From Nannocystaceae bacterium (GTDB lineage Bacteria > Myxococcota_A > Polyangia > Nannocystales > Nannocystaceae), in the NCBI GenBank assembly GCA_019694555.1, contig JAIBBS010000020.1, positions 1-64,000 of the forward strand: a stretch of 64,000 bases of DNA. The letters are read 5' to 3'. Position 1 is the stretch's first letter, and each line of letters begins with the position of its first letter. The notes beneath the pieces were generated by a model that searched no databases, was not told the DNA's origin, and was given only the letters and a program-made list of their open reading frames with translations. Below are positions 31,117 to 41,125 of this stretch, one piece after another. The position numbers and the translations under genes are program-made.

Positions 31117-31976
31117 CCCAGCTCGGTCACGGGCACCGCGTCGTCGGACAGGCCCGCGGACTCCTCGGGCTGCACCGCCTCGCACGCCTGCGGCGCACCG
31201 GCCTCGCCGGCCCTCGCGATGGCGCGCTCGGTCAGGCGCATGCGCTGCACGTGCGCGCCGAACTCGATGATGCCGAGCCACGCGAGCACGCGCATGACCG
31301 CGAAGGTCGGGTCGAACTCGAACCACCGCGCCGCGAAGTCGGGCGACATCGGGTACTTGTGGTGGTTGTTCTGGTACAGCTCGCCGACGCACAGCATGTC
31401 GACCACCAGCGAGTTGCGCGACTTGTCAGGCAGCGCGAAGTTGCGATAGCCGTAGCGGTGACCGCACCAGTTGACGATCGCGCCGTGGACCGGGCCCATG
31501 ATGAAGTGGACCGGCAGCAGCAGGTACTGCCACCACGCCGTCGCGAACGTCACGTAGAACGCGGTGTACAGCCCCATGAACACGAAGCGGCTGGCCCAGC
31601 TCTGGCCGATGCGATCGACCGCCGGCCAGCTCGGCAGGCCGCCCATGAAGCGCGGCTCGGGCTGCTCGCCGTGGTGCGCGTAGCGGTCGTACTCCCGCTT
31701 GGTCGCCCACATCATCGACCAGACGTTGGTGTGGTTCTCGGGCGAGTGAGGATCGCGCGCGCCGTCGCTGAAGGCGTGGTGGAGGCGGTGCAAGATGCCG
31801 TAGCCGCGCGGGTCGAGGAACGACGAGCCCTGCACGACGTAGGCACCGAGGTAGAAGAAGCGCTCCCACGCGCGCGACATCGAGAACATGCGATGCGCGC
31901 CATAGCGGTGGTGGAAGAAGCTCTGGAAGAAGACCGCCAGCAACCAATGGGAGGCGAAGAACGCCGCAATGGCCAT
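31113..31976 (-). CDS. Acyl-CoA/fatty-acid desaturase
   Basis: This 287-residue membrane di-iron desaturase has three histidine boxes: HHRYGAH at 22-28, HRLHH at 63-67, and NNHH at 203-206, with an extra HGAIVNWCGH region near 164. It probably introduces a delta-9-type double bond into acyl chains. The N-terminus is short, with less than one helix before the first box. TAGCCT ends 6 nt before the ATG and no ribosome-binding site is visible, so the short start is probably genuine. Its C-terminal 40 residues are acidic. Confidence 0.88.
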   Translation of the reverse strand: MAIAAFFASHWLLAVFFQSFFHHRYGAHRMFSMSRAWERFFYLGAYVVQGSSFLDPRGYGILHRLHHAFSDGARDPHSPENHTNVWSMMWATKREYDRYAHHGEQPEPRFMGGLPSWPAVDRIGQSWASRFVFMGLYTAFYVTFATAWWQYLLLPVHFIMGPVHGAIVNWCGHRYGYRNFALPDKSRNSLVVDMLCVGELYQNNHHKYPMSPDFAARWFEFDPTFAVMRVLAWLGIIEFGAHVQRMRLTERAIARAGEAGAPQACEAVQPEESAGLSDDAVPVTELG

Positions 31977-32058
31977 GCCGTCAGGCTAGCCGGGCCGGCG
32001 GCCCCGGCCGCGTCGAAGTTCGGCCCGCGATTGTCTTGGTTTGGTCGCCGGCCCGGCC

Positions 32059-32079
32059 CGGGCCCCCTGCGAGGGCCCG
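32059..32079. other. GC-rich hairpin between desaturase and monooxygenase genes
   Basis: CGGGCCC and GGGCCCG flank a 7-nt loop. It lies about 105 nt beyond the monooxygenase stop on the minus strand and may end that message, but it has no T-tract. Nothing else is seen in the roughly 200-bp gap. Confidence 0.25.
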
Positions 32080-32184
32080 CGTGTGCGTCGACGCCCGCGG
32101 GATCGCGCACACGACCGACCGATCACTGCGCGTGCGCCGGGCGGTCCCGCCGCGGCCGGCCCCCGCGTGGTCGGCCGGCGCAGG

Positions 32185-33612
32185 CTAGTCGGTCATGCAG
32201 ATGCGGTATTGGCTGGGCAGGATGTCGATGGGGTACAGCAGCGCGAAGTTGAAGCACATCTCGTCTTCGGTGCGCTCGCCGAAGTGCACGTCGCTGCCGC
32301 CGGGATTGTCGTAGGTGCACGTCGTGGTCAGCGAGTCGCCGGCCTTGATCACGAACGGCGGCTCGTGCGGATACGAGATCTGGTTGTCGAAGCTGAACGC
32401 GGGCACGTCGACCAGGGTCATGTCCTGACCGTCGCGCGTGACCGTGGTGTTGAACTTGCGGCCGAGCCCGTGCATGTGCGGGAAGCTGGCCATCACGTTG
32501 AGATCGACCGGCAGGAAGTTCGTGATCGCCGACGGGCAGTGCCCCACCGCGTCGACGCCGGTGGCGCCGGCGGGCACGTCGATCGTCGTCGTGCCCAGGG
32601 TCAGCACGCCCGCGGTGTGCTCGCGCGGCGTGTCGGTGGTGCAGAAGGCCACGCCGCTCTTGTCGAACGCGTCGGCGTGGTGATCGGTGTTGTGGTAGTG
32701 GACCTGCAGGATGAAGTAGTCGTCGGGGCCGCCGAGCTCGAGCCCGACGTCGTCGGGCATGACGAAGTTCTGCCCGCCGGGCGCCCAGCCCGACACGAAC
32801 ACCGCGTCGCTGGGCATGTCGCACGGGCCCGCGCCGCCATCGACCTGCGGCTGCTGCGTGCGGAACAGGATCCAGTGGTGCAGCACGCGCTCGTCGTCGG
32901 TGATCGGCGCCCACGCGGTGCCCTGCAGCGTGCCGTTGAACGGCGACGCGAAGGTGAAGCACATGTAGAGGTTGTCGGCGCCGCTCTCGGGCACGTGGAA
33001 CGGCTCGTCGCTGCCGTCGCCGGCGGCCGCGACGAAGGTGTGGCTGGGCTCGCACGGCAGCGCGTCGGGACCGACGCCGGTGTCGCCCTCGGTGTCGCCG
33101 GTGGTGCCGCCGCCGCAATCGTCGGCGTTGCCCGCGGGCGCGCCCGCGTCGAACCACGCGTGCAGCACGGCCTTGTCCGCGTCGGACATGACCATGTTCT
33201 CCGGCATCGGCGCGACCGGATCCTCGATGCGCATGTCGGCGAGCTGGTACACCGCCATCGTCGGCATCGTCACCGCGGGCACCTGCCAGTCGTCGATGCT
33301 CGCGAGCGACATCGGTGCGCCGTAGAGCCCGTCGGGCGGCGCGTGGCACAACAGGCAGTTGCGCTCGACCACGTCGGCGACGTCGCACGGCAAGCCCGTG
33401 GTGCCGCCGCCGGTGGTCCCGCCACCGGAGCTGTCGACACCGCCACCGCTGCTGCCGCTCGCGGCGGTCGTGCCCGAGCCGGTGCCGTCGTCGCAACCGG
33501 CCAGGCCGCAGGTCCCCTCCGCGCTGGTCGTCTCCGCGATGCCGCTCGAGTCCCCGCCGCATGCGGCGACCCACGCGACGAACCACATGCACACTCGGCT
33601 GCGCTGGCGCAT
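32185..33612 (-). CDS. Lipoprotein with one heme site and a copper monooxygenase (PHM-like) domain
   Basis: This 475-residue protein has signal MRQRSRVCMWFVAWVAAC and a Ser/Gly/Thr linker. A short cytochrome-like segment has one heme site, CLLCH, near 85. Residues about 180-475 look like an ascorbate-dependent type II copper monooxygenase: HHW near 245, HYHN near 305, and HMH in FPHMHGLGRKF near 378, all candidate copper ligands. It probably hydroxylates or oxidises a substrate at the cell surface. An in-frame ATG at 33639 would give a longer signal. Confidence 0.75.
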   Translation of the reverse strand: MRQRSRVCMWFVAWVAACGGDSSGIAETTSAEGTCGLAGCDDGTGSGTTAASGSSGGGVDSSGGGTTGGGTTGLPCDVADVVERNCLLCHAPPDGLYGAPMSLASIDDWQVPAVTMPTMAVYQLADMRIEDPVAPMPENMVMSDADKAVLHAWFDAGAPAGNADDCGGGTTGDTEGDTGVGPDALPCEPSHTFVAAAGDGSDEPFHVPESGADNLYMCFTFASPFNGTLQGTAWAPITDDERVLHHWILFRTQQPQVDGGAGPCDMPSDAVFVSGWAPGGQNFVMPDDVGLELGGPDDYFILQVHYHNTDHHADAFDKSGVAFCTTDTPREHTAGVLTLGTTTIDVPAGATGVDAVGHCPSAITNFLPVDLNVMASFPHMHGLGRKFNTTVTRDGQDMTLVDVPAFSFDNQISYPHEPPFVIKAGDSLTTTCTYDNPGGSDVHFGERTEDEMCFNFALLYPIDILPSQYRICMTD

Positions 33613-33766
33613 CCCCGACAGTCCCCCAACGCGCATCATTGCGCAGGGTCGAGCCGCCGCGCCAGCCCGGCGCCCGCACGCTCGTGCGCGCCGCCGCCAG
33701 GCCGATGCGGGGGGGTTGCCGGCCGCGCGCGGCAATGCGCGGCCGGGGCCCCGCCGGCGGCGATGC

Positions 33767-33814
33767 GGGCTCACGGCACCGCGGCGATGCGAGCTCAGAG
33801 CACCGCGGCGATGC
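33767..33814 (-). repeat. 24-bp duplication of the adk 3' end
   Basis: Two near-identical 24-bp units (GAGCTCAGAGCACCGCGGCGATGC and a copy with four changes) lie in tandem, with a partial third copy downstream. The first holds the last codons and stop of adk. The second repeats that stop-containing sequence beyond the gene. Confidence 0.75.
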
Positions 33815-34427
33815 GGGCGTAGACCTCGTCGGGATCGCCCACGCCGTCGACCGCGACGACGATGCCCTTGGACTGGTAGCGCGCGATCACGGGCCGCGTC
33901 TCGGCCTCGAACTTCGACAGCCGCGCGCGGACCTTGTCGGGCGTGTCGTCGCTGCGCTGGTACAGCGCCTCGCCGGTGATGTCGCAGATGCCCTCGACCT
34001 TCGGCGGGCTGTACTTGACGTGATAGACGTGCCCCGAGGGCGACATGCGCCGGCCGGTGACGCGCTCTTCGATGAGTCCGAAGGGCACCTGCAGATCGAT
34101 GACCTTGTCGATGCGCACGGCGGCATCGAGCGCCTCGGCCTGCGGCAGCGTGCGCGGGAAGCCGTCGAGGATGAAGCCCGCGGCCGCCGCCGGGGTCGCG
34201 AGCGCCTCGAGCAGCAGGTCGATCACCAGCGCATCGGGCACGAGGCCGCCCGCGTCCATGAAGCCCTTGGCCCGGAGCCCCAGCTCGGAGCCGGCCGCGA
34301 CCGCGGCGCGCAACAGATCGCCGGTGCTGATGTGCGCGTAGCCGAGCTGCTCCTGCAGCTTCTTGGCCTGCGTGCCCTTGCCCGAACCGGGTGCGCCGAT
34401 GAGGATGAGTCCCTTGCGATCGCCCAT
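33795..34427 (-). CDS. adk: Adenylate kinase
   Basis: Adk interconverts ATP, AMP and ADP. The 210-residue protein has the P-loop GAPGSGKGTQ near 11-20, the AMP-binding DGFPRT segment, and an insert (LID) region GRRMSPSGHVYHVKY. The LID has no zinc cysteines, so it is the non-zinc form. It lies downstream of secY as in many spc operons but has its own promoter 9 nt before the start. Confidence 0.97.
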   Translation of the reverse strand: MGDRKGLILIGAPGSGKGTQAKKLQEQLGYAHISTGDLLRAAVAAGSELGLRAKGFMDAGGLVPDALVIDLLLEALATPAAAAGFILDGFPRTLPQAEALDAAVRIDKVIDLQVPFGLIEERVTGRRMSPSGHVYHVKYSPPKVEGICDITGEALYQRSDDTPDKVRARLSKFEAETRPVIARYQSKGIVVAVDGVGDPDEVYARIAAVL

Positions 34428-34436
34428 GCGGCAGCG

Positions 34437-34465
34437 AGCCTAGCGACGCGCCGCGGCGCGCTCAA
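34437..34465 (-). promoter_or_regulatory. Promoter of adk
   Basis: TTGAGC, 17 nt, then TAGGCT, 9 nt before the ATG. The match in spacing and hexamers is good, and the message would have almost no leader. Confidence 0.6.
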
Positions 34466-34509
34466 GGGCCCCGACGCGCAATCGCAGCGCCGTGCGTGCG
34501 CGCGCCGGC

Positions 34510-35826
<1,317 letters not shown>

Positions 35827-36049
35827 GACGACAGGCGAAGAGCCGACCGGCGCGTCCTCGGGGGGCCGCGGCCGGGCGGCGACCATACCTTAGGCGCCCG
35901 CTGCCCGCATCTGACCGCGACAACCGACGCCGGTGCGGCCCGCGGGCGCGCCGGACCCCGCCCGGACGGGCGATCTCGGGCCGGGCCGACGCCCGTCCGC
36001 GGCCGCGCGCGGGAACATCGCCGACGGCTCGCGCGTCCGGCCGCGCGCC

Positions 36050-36817
36050 ATGGGACCCAGCCCGCGCCGACGCCTCCCCTTCGACCTGCTCGCCCCCTCC
36101 CTCGCGGTGATCGCCGCGGCCTGGATCCCCGCCAGTACCTGGGAGCGGGTCAAGACCAAGCCCAAGGAGCGGGTGCTGCAGGTGACGGGATCGGCCAAGC
36201 GGCGGATCGTCTCGGACACCATCGAGTGGACCGCGGTGGTCGACACGCGCGATCCCGATCGCGTCGGCGCCTACCGCCGCCTGCACGCCGACGTCGACAA
36301 GACCGTGGCGTACCTCGCTGCCCAGGGCATCCCCAAGGAGCAGATCCGGGTGTCCTCGGCCACGCTGCAGGAGCTCACGCGCTCGGAGATCGTCGGCAGC
36401 GGCGACGAGCGCTACGAGCGGCAGGTGCCCGACGGCTTCGCCGCGTACCAGAACGTCACCGTGCGCTCGACCGACGTCGCCACCGTCGAGCGGGTCTCCC
36501 GCGAGGTCACGCAGCTGCTCGAAAGCGGCATCTCGGTGAGCTCGTCCTCGCCGGCGTACTTCTACACCAAGCTCAGCGAGCTCAAGATCGAGATGCTGGC
36601 CGAGGCCAGCAAGGACGCGCGCGTGCGGGCGGAGAACGTGCTCGAGGCCGCCGGCGGTGGCGCCATCGCGCGGCTGCGCTCGGCCGACATGGGCGTCATC
36701 AACGTCAACCCACCCAACTCGACCAGCACCTCGTGGGACGGCAACAACGACACCACGTCGCTCGAGAAGGACATCATCACGATCGTGCACGCGAGCTTCG
36801 AGCTCGGCGACGAGTGA
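36050..36817 (+). CDS. SIMPL-domain (DUF541) protein
   Basis: This 255-residue protein has a possible N-terminal membrane anchor (LLAPSLAVIAAAWIP) and a SIMPL/DUF541 domain with the usual opening VLQVTGSAKRRIVSDTIEW and the later ARVRAENVLEAAGGG segment. SIMPL proteins are periplasmic or membrane-attached and are linked to cell-envelope stress, without a known reaction. It is on the opposite strand to the spc operon and interrupts it between rplO and secY. Confidence 0.85.
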   Translation: MGPSPRRRLPFDLLAPSLAVIAAAWIPASTWERVKTKPKERVLQVTGSAKRRIVSDTIEWTAVVDTRDPDRVGAYRRLHADVDKTVAYLAAQGIPKEQIRVSSATLQELTRSEIVGSGDERYERQVPDGFAAYQNVTVRSTDVATVERVSREVTQLLESGISVSSSSPAYFYTKLSELKIEMLAEASKDARVRAENVLEAAGGGAIARLRSADMGVINVNPPNSTSTSWDGNNDTTSLEKDIITIVHASFELGDE

Positions 36818-36853
36818 CGCGACCGCGCCGTCGGTGACGGACCGCAGACGCGA

Positions 36854-36886
36854 CGAAGCCCGGGCCGCGCGAGCGGTCCGGGCTTC
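36854..36886. terminator. Hairpin between convergent SIMPL and rplO genes
   Basis: The arms GAAGCCCGGGCCGC and GCGGTCCGGGCTTC pair over about 13-14 bp with one G-T wobble and a short loop. There is no T-tract on either side. It probably serves as a two-way 3' end. Confidence 0.55.
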
Positions 36887-36905
36887 GATTCGTGCGGCGT
36901 GGGGT

Positions 36906-37373
36906 TCAGGCCGCGGCTTCGCCGATGAGCTCGACGCTGCCACCGGCAGCCTCGACCTTGGCCTTGGCGGCCTCGCTCGCGGCGTGCACCTTGAACTTGA
37001 GCGCCACTGCGATCTCGCCGGTGCCCAGCAGCTTGAGCGGCATCGACTCGGCGCGCTTGGGCAGCAGCTTGCGCGCCTTGAGCGTCTCGAGCGAGACCTC
37101 CTCGCCGGCGCTGAACTTGCCCGCGACCAGCGCGAGGTTGACCGCGTGGTACTCCACGCGGAAGTTGTTCACGAAGCCACGCTTGGGCACGCGGCGGTGG
37201 ATCGGGTTCTGGCCACCCTCGAAGCCCGGACGCGGCGGCTGACGACGGGCCATCTGGCCCTTCATGCCGCGGCCCGACGTCTTGCCCTTGCCCGAGCCGA
37301 CGCCGCGACCGACGCGCTTCATCTTCTTGCGGGCGCCCTTGGGGGGCTGCAGCGTGTGAAGTGTCGTTCCCAT
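36906..37373 (-). CDS. rplO: 50S ribosomal protein L15
   Basis: L15 (155 residues) has the conserved Gly/Arg/Lys-rich N-terminus (RVGRGVGSGKGKTSGRGMKG) and the RRVPKRGF core, and helps late 50S assembly. It lies 10 bp after rpmD and closes the upstream part of the spc operon, since secY is not directly downstream. Confidence 0.97.
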   Translation of the reverse strand: MGTTLHTLQPPKGARKKMKRVGRGVGSGKGKTSGRGMKGQMARRQPPRPGFEGGQNPIHRRVPKRGFVNNFRVEYHAVNLALVAGKFSAGEEVSLETLKARKLLPKRAESMPLKLLGTGEIAVALKFKVHAASEAAKAKVEAAGGSVELIGEAAA

Positions 37374-37383
37374 CTCGTCCTGC

Positions 37384-37569
37384 CTACTCCACCGGTTCCA
37401 CGGTGACGAGGTGCTGCACCTTGCGGATCATGCCGCGGATCGCGTCGTTGTCGGGGTGCACGGCCGAGCGATGCAGCTTGGTGAGCCCCAGGCCCTTGAC
37501 GGTGCGCTTCTGCGACTCGGAGCGGTTGATCGCGCTGCGAACGAGCGTGACCTTGAGCTGAAGTGCCAT
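37384..37569 (-). CDS. rpmD: 50S ribosomal protein L30
   Basis: This short L30 (61 residues) has [20 protein letters not shown] and [20 protein letters not shown], both close to consensus. Some bacteria lack L30; here it is kept between rpsE and rplO with 10-bp gaps on both sides. Confidence 0.96.
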   Translation of the reverse strand: MALQLKVTLVRSAINRSESQKRTVKGLGLTKLHRSAVHPDNDAIRGMIRKVQHLVTVEPVE

Positions 37570-37579
37570 GACAGCCCTC

Positions 37580-38125
37580 TTACCCTTCTGCGAACGACGC
37601 CACGTCGACGCCGCGCTTGATGGCGACCTGCTCGGGGCTACGCAGCTGACGCAGCGCTTCCATGGTCGCGTGGATGACGTTGAGCGGGTTGTTGGTGCCG
37701 ATGCACTTGCTCAGCACGTCGTGGATGCCGGCGCACTCGACCACCGCGCGGACCGGGCCGCCCGCGATCACGCCGGTACCGGGCGAAGCCGGCCGCAGCA
37801 GCACCTGGCCGGCGCCGTGGATGCCCAGCACGTCGTGCGGGATCGTGGTGCCCGACAGCGGCACCTCGAACAGGCTGCGGCGCGCGTAGTCGGTGGCCTT
37901 GCGGATGGCCTCGGGCACCTCGCGGGCCTTGCCGTAGCCCATGCCGACCTTGCCGTGCTCGTCGCCCACGACCACCACGGCCGTGAACGAGAAGTTGCGG
38001 CCGCCCTTGACGACCTTGGCCACGCGGTTGATGTAGACGACGCGATCGACGAGGTCGCCCTTGTCTTCGTTGTCGTCGTCGCGGCGGCCGCGGGAGTTGT
38101 CGGAATCGCGTCGAGAGTGCGCCAT
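37580..38125 (-). CDS. rpsE: 30S ribosomal protein S5
   Basis: S5 (181 residues) helps decoding accuracy and mRNA entry. After an Asp/Arg-rich N-terminal tail come [20 protein letters not shown] and [15 protein letters not shown], the double-strand RNA-binding-like fold, and then the S5 C-terminal domain ([18 protein letters not shown]). MAHSRRDSD is used as start, 1 bp after rplR. Confidence 0.97.
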   Translation of the reverse strand: MAHSRRDSDNSRGRRDDDNEDKGDLVDRVVYINRVAKVVKGGRNFSFTAVVVVGDEHGKVGMGYGKAREVPEAIRKATDYARRSLFEVPLSGTTIPHDVLGIHGAGQVLLRPASPGTGVIAGGPVRAVVECAGIHDVLSKCIGTNNPLNVIHATMEALRQLRSPEQVAIKRGVDVASFAEG

Positions 38126-38126
38126 G

Positions 38127-38489
38127 TCAGAACTCCAGCCCGGCCTCGCGGGCAGCTTCGGCGAGCGCGCTGATGCGCCCGTGGTAGGCGTAGCCGTTGC
38201 GGTCGAACACCACCTTGGTGATGCCCGCACCCTTGCACGCCTGGGCGATCGCAGCGCCGACCACCTTGGCCTCGCCGCTCTTGTCCTGCCCGCCCAGCTG
38301 CTCCTTGATGGTCTTGCTGAGGGTCGAGACCGCGACCAGCGACGTCGCCGTGCTGTCGTCGATGACCTGGGCGTAGATGTGCTTGTTGCTGCGGAACACG
38401 GTCAGCCGCGGCCGCTCGGTGGTGCCGGTGACCCGCGCGCGCACGCGCGCCTTGCGACGCAGCCGCTGCTCGATGGACTTGGTGCTCAT
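38127..38489 (-). CDS. rplR: 50S ribosomal protein L18
   Basis: L18 (120 residues) binds 5S rRNA together with L5. It has [20 protein letters not shown] and the C-terminal [20 protein letters not shown]. Its ATG overlaps the rplF stop by one base (TAATG), so it is coupled to rplF. Confidence 0.97.
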   Translation of the reverse strand: MSTKSIEQRLRRKARVRARVTGTTERPRLTVFRSNKHIYAQVIDDSTATSLVAVSTLSKTIKEQLGGQDKSGEAKVVGAAIAQACKGAGITKVVFDRNGYAYHGRISALAEAAREAGLEF

Positions 38490-39028
38490 TACTTCTTCCC
38501 TCGCTTTCCTTCCTTGCGAAGGATGGTCTCTTCGACGTACTTCACGCCCTTGCCCTTGTACGGCTCGGGCGGCCGGAAGTCGCGGATGTCCGCGGCGCAC
38601 TGGCCCAGGGCCACGCGGTCACAGCCGCTGAGGATCAGGCGGCCTTCCTTGGTGACCTCGGCCTTGACGCCGTCGGGCAGCGGGTAGTTGACGCCGTGCG
38701 AGAAGCCCAGCGTGAGCTCCACGCTCTGGCCCTTCACCGCGGCGCGGTAACCCACGCCGACGATGTCGAGCTCGCGGGTGTAGCCCGTGCCGACGCCGGT
38801 GATGAGGTTGGCCATGCGCGCGCGCACCATGCCGTGCATGGCGCGGTGGCGCTGGTCGTTGCTGGCCCGCTTGAACAGCAGGCGATCGCCCTGCTGCTCC
38901 ATGGTGACACCCTCGGGGATGTCGAAGCTGAGCGTGCCCTTGGGACCCTTGGCCGACACGGTGCGGCCGGAGGTCGTGAGCGTCACGCCCTTGGGCACGG
39001 TGATGGGTGCGTTGCCGATGCGACTCAT
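38489..39028 (-). CDS. rplF: 50S ribosomal protein L6
   Basis: L6 (179 residues) is near the sarcin-ricin loop. It starts MSRIGNAPITVPKGV and ends with the signature DIRDFRPPEPYKGKGVKY, both typical. The two-domain beta structure is intact. It lies 25 bp after rpsH. Confidence 0.98.
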   Translation of the reverse strand: MSRIGNAPITVPKGVTLTTSGRTVSAKGPKGTLSFDIPEGVTMEQQGDRLLFKRASNDQRHRAMHGMVRARMANLITGVGTGYTRELDIVGVGYRAAVKGQSVELTLGFSHGVNYPLPDGVKAEVTKEGRLILSGCDRVALGQCAADIRDFRPPEPYKGKGVKYVEETILRKEGKRGKK

Positions 39029-39053
39029 GGTGGGGTCTCTTCTCCGTGCGGGC

Positions 39054-39449
39054 TCACCACACGCTGCAGACCAGCTCGCCGCCCACGCCGGCCCGGCGGG
39101 CCGCGCGGTCGGTCATCATGCCGCGGCTGGTCGAGACGATGAGGATGCCGAGGCCGTTGCGGACCTTGGGAATCTCGTCATGGGACGCGTAGCGACGCTG
39201 CCCCGGACGGCTGATGCGCTGCAGTCCCTCGATGGCCGACTGGCCCTCGCGGAAACGCAGGTTGATCTCGATGACGCCCTGGGGCCCCTCGGGCTTGAAG
39301 GCCACGTCTTCGATGTAGCCCTCCTCCTTCAGGATCTGCGCCAGCCGCAGCTTGAGCTTGCTGCCGGGCAGCGAGAGCGTCCGGTGCTTCGCCGCGACCG
39401 CGTTGCGGATCCGCGTGAGCATGTCGGCGATGGGATCGGTCATGGACAT
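39054..39449 (-). CDS. rpsH: 30S ribosomal protein S8
   Basis: S8 (131 residues) binds helix 21 of 16S rRNA and regulates the spc operon in enterobacteria. It has DPIADMLTRIRNAVAAKHRT and the C-terminal ILIVSTSRGMMTDRAARRAG. It directly follows rplE because rpsN is missing. The start may be ATG two codons later (MTDP). Confidence 0.97.
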   Translation of the reverse strand: MSMTDPIADMLTRIRNAVAAKHRTLSLPGSKLKLRLAQILKEEGYIEDVAFKPEGPQGVIEINLRFREGQSAIEGLQRISRPGQRRYASHDEIPKVRNGLGILIVSTSRGMMTDRAARRAGVGGELVCSVW

Positions 39450-39472
39450 CGTGCACTTCCTCTCGCGTCAGC

Positions 39473-40141
39473 TCAGGCGGCGCGGAACGGGACGCCCAGG
39501 TGGGTGAGCAGAGCGCGACCTTCGTCGTCGGAGCGCGCGCTGGTGTGGATGCAGATGTTCATACCGGGGACCTTTTCGAGCTTGTCGATGTCGACCTCGG
39601 GGAAGATGAGCAACTCCTTGATGCCCATCGTGTAGTTGCCGCGGCCGTCGAAGCCCTTGCGGCTGATACCCCGGAAGTCGCGCGTACGCGGCAACGCGAC
39701 CGAGATGAAGCGGTCGAAGAACTCCCACATCCGCGGGCCGCGGAGCGTCACCATGCAGCCGATCTTCTGCCCCTCGCGGAGCTTGAAGGTCGCGATCGAC
39801 TTGCGCGCGCGGGTCACCACCGGCCGCTGACCGGAGATGTTGCCCAGCGCCTCGAACGCCTGCTCGAGCAGCTTGGGCACGCGCAGGGCCTCGCCCAGGC
39901 CGATGTTGAGCGTGATCTTGCGCAGTCGCGGGATCTGCATCGTGTTGGCGTAGCCGAACTCCTTGCTGAGCGCCGGCCTCACCTTTTCTTCGTACTTGAC
40001 CAGCATCCGCGGCCGGTCGCCGGGCCCACGCTTGGTGGGCTCGTCCATCACGTTGCGGAACTTGAACGCGAAGCCGGCTTCCTTCTTCTTCTTCTGCCCG
40101 GCTCCGGCACCGCCGCCACCCTTAGCTTTTGCTTCCGCCAT
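39473..40141 (-). CDS. rplE: 50S ribosomal protein L5 with N-terminal extension
   Basis: L5 binds 5S rRNA in the central protuberance. The conserved part begins [20 protein letters not shown] at residue 46 and includes [10 protein letters not shown] and [17 protein letters not shown]. The preceding 45 residues are Gly/Lys/Ala-rich ([17 protein letters not shown]) and have no counterpart in normal L5 of about 180 residues. The reading frame stays open to the ATG 11 bp from rplX, so the extension is probably translated. Confidence 0.93.
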   Translation of the reverse strand: MAEAKAKGGGGAGAGQKKKKEAGFAFKFRNVMDEPTKRGPGDRPRMLVKYEEKVRPALSKEFGYANTMQIPRLRKITLNIGLGEALRVPKLLEQAFEALGNISGQRPVVTRARKSIATFKLREGQKIGCMVTLRGPRMWEFFDRFISVALPRTRDFRGISRKGFDGRGNYTMGIKELLIFPEVDIDKLEKVPGMNICIHTSARSDDEGRALLTHLGVPFRAA

Positions 40142-40152
40142 GGTGGTTGCTC

Positions 40153-40470
40153 CTACTTATCGATCTGCTCACCCGACTTCACTGCCACGCGAACGCGGCG
40201 GCCGTCGGTGAGGGTTGAGATGCGCACCCGCGTGGGCTCACCGGTCTTGGGATCGGCCAGCATCACGTTGGAGAGGTGGATGGGGAACTCGCGCTTGACG
40301 CGACCACCCTGGGGGTTCTGTTGCGTCGGCTTGATGTGCTTGGTGCGGACGTTGATGCCCTCCACGACGACGGCGTCGTCGCTGGGCAGCACCCGCAGCA
40401 CCTTGCCCTTGGTGCCCTTCTGCTTGCCGGCGATCACCACCACGGTGTCGCCCTGCCGTACGCGCTGCAT
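40153..40470 (-). CDS. rplX: 50S ribosomal protein L24
   Basis: L24 (105 residues) starts 50S assembly. It has the KOW motif ([20 protein letters not shown]) and the downstream [20 protein letters not shown]. Its ATG overlaps the rplN stop by one base. Typical length and position. Confidence 0.97.
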   Translation of the reverse strand: MQRVRQGDTVVVIAGKQKGTKGKVLRVLPSDDAVVVEGINVRTKHIKPTQQNPQGGRVKREFPIHLSNVMLADPKTGEPTRVRISTLTDGRRVRVAVKSGEQIDK

Positions 40471-40838
40471 TACAGCACCTCCGGCGCGAGGCTGATGATC
40501 TTGAGGAACTTCTTGGCCCGCAGCTCGCGCGCGACGGGTCCGAAGATGCGCGTGCCGATGGGCTGCTTCTGGTTGTCGATCAGCACCGCGCTGTTGCTGT
40601 CGAACCGGATCACGCTGCCGTCGGCGCGGCGCAGCCCCTTCTTGCTGCGCACGACCACGGCCTTCATGACCGAGCCCTTCTTGACCTTGCTGTTGGGCAG
40701 CGCGTCGCGGATCGAGACGACGATGACGTCGCCGACCGAGGCGTAGCGGCGCTTCGAACCGCCCAGGACCTTGATACAGAAGACTCGACGGGCGCCGGAG
40801 TTGTCGGCGACATCGAGGACGCTTTCGACCTGGATCAT
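40470..40838 (-). CDS. rplN: 50S ribosomal protein L14
   Basis: L14 (122 residues) sits at the subunit interface. [19 protein letters not shown] and the C-terminal [20 protein letters not shown] match the family nearly exactly. It overlaps rpsQ by 4 nt and rplX by 1 nt, so the group is translationally coupled. Confidence 0.98.
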   Translation of the reverse strand: MIQVESVLDVADNSGARRVFCIKVLGGSKRRYASVGDVIVVSIRDALPNSKVKKGSVMKAVVVRSKKGLRRADGSVIRFDSNSAVLIDNQKQPIGTRIFGPVARELRAKKFLKIISLAPEVL

Positions 40839-41125
40839 ACGGCGACCGCCTTCTCCACCACGGTCTGGAGGCGCCAGCGCTTGTCACGGGAGATCGGCGA
40901 ACACTCGACGATGATCACCTTGTCGCCGACCTGCGCCTCGTTGCGCTCGTCGTGGGCCTTGTAGCGCTTCCGCTCGTTCACGTACTTCTTGTACTTGGTG
41001 TGGCGGAATCGACGGCTGACCTGCACGACGCAGGTCTTGTCCATCTTGTTGGACACGACGGTGCCCAGCAGCTGCCGCTTGCGGCGCTCGGCACCGGTCG
41101 CGGCGGTAGCGTCTTGCGTGCTCAT
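40835..41125 (-). CDS. rpsQ: 30S ribosomal protein S17
   Basis: S17 (96 residues) is an OB-fold 16S-binding protein. [34 protein letters not shown] and [17 protein letters not shown] are all present. The first 15 residues form a variable tail. It overlaps rpmC by 4 nt. Confidence 0.97.
   Translation of the reverse strand: MSTQDATAATGAERRKRQLLGTVVSNKMDKTCVVQVSRRFRHTKYKKYVNERKRYKAHDERNEAQVGDKVIIVECSPISRDKRWRLQTVVEKAVAV

Noticed and set aside
32041-33822. Long plus-strand frame opposite the monooxygenase gene
   Set aside because: Composition is an antisense artefact (Val/His/Asp/Arg runs), while the minus strand has signal peptide, heme and copper motifs.
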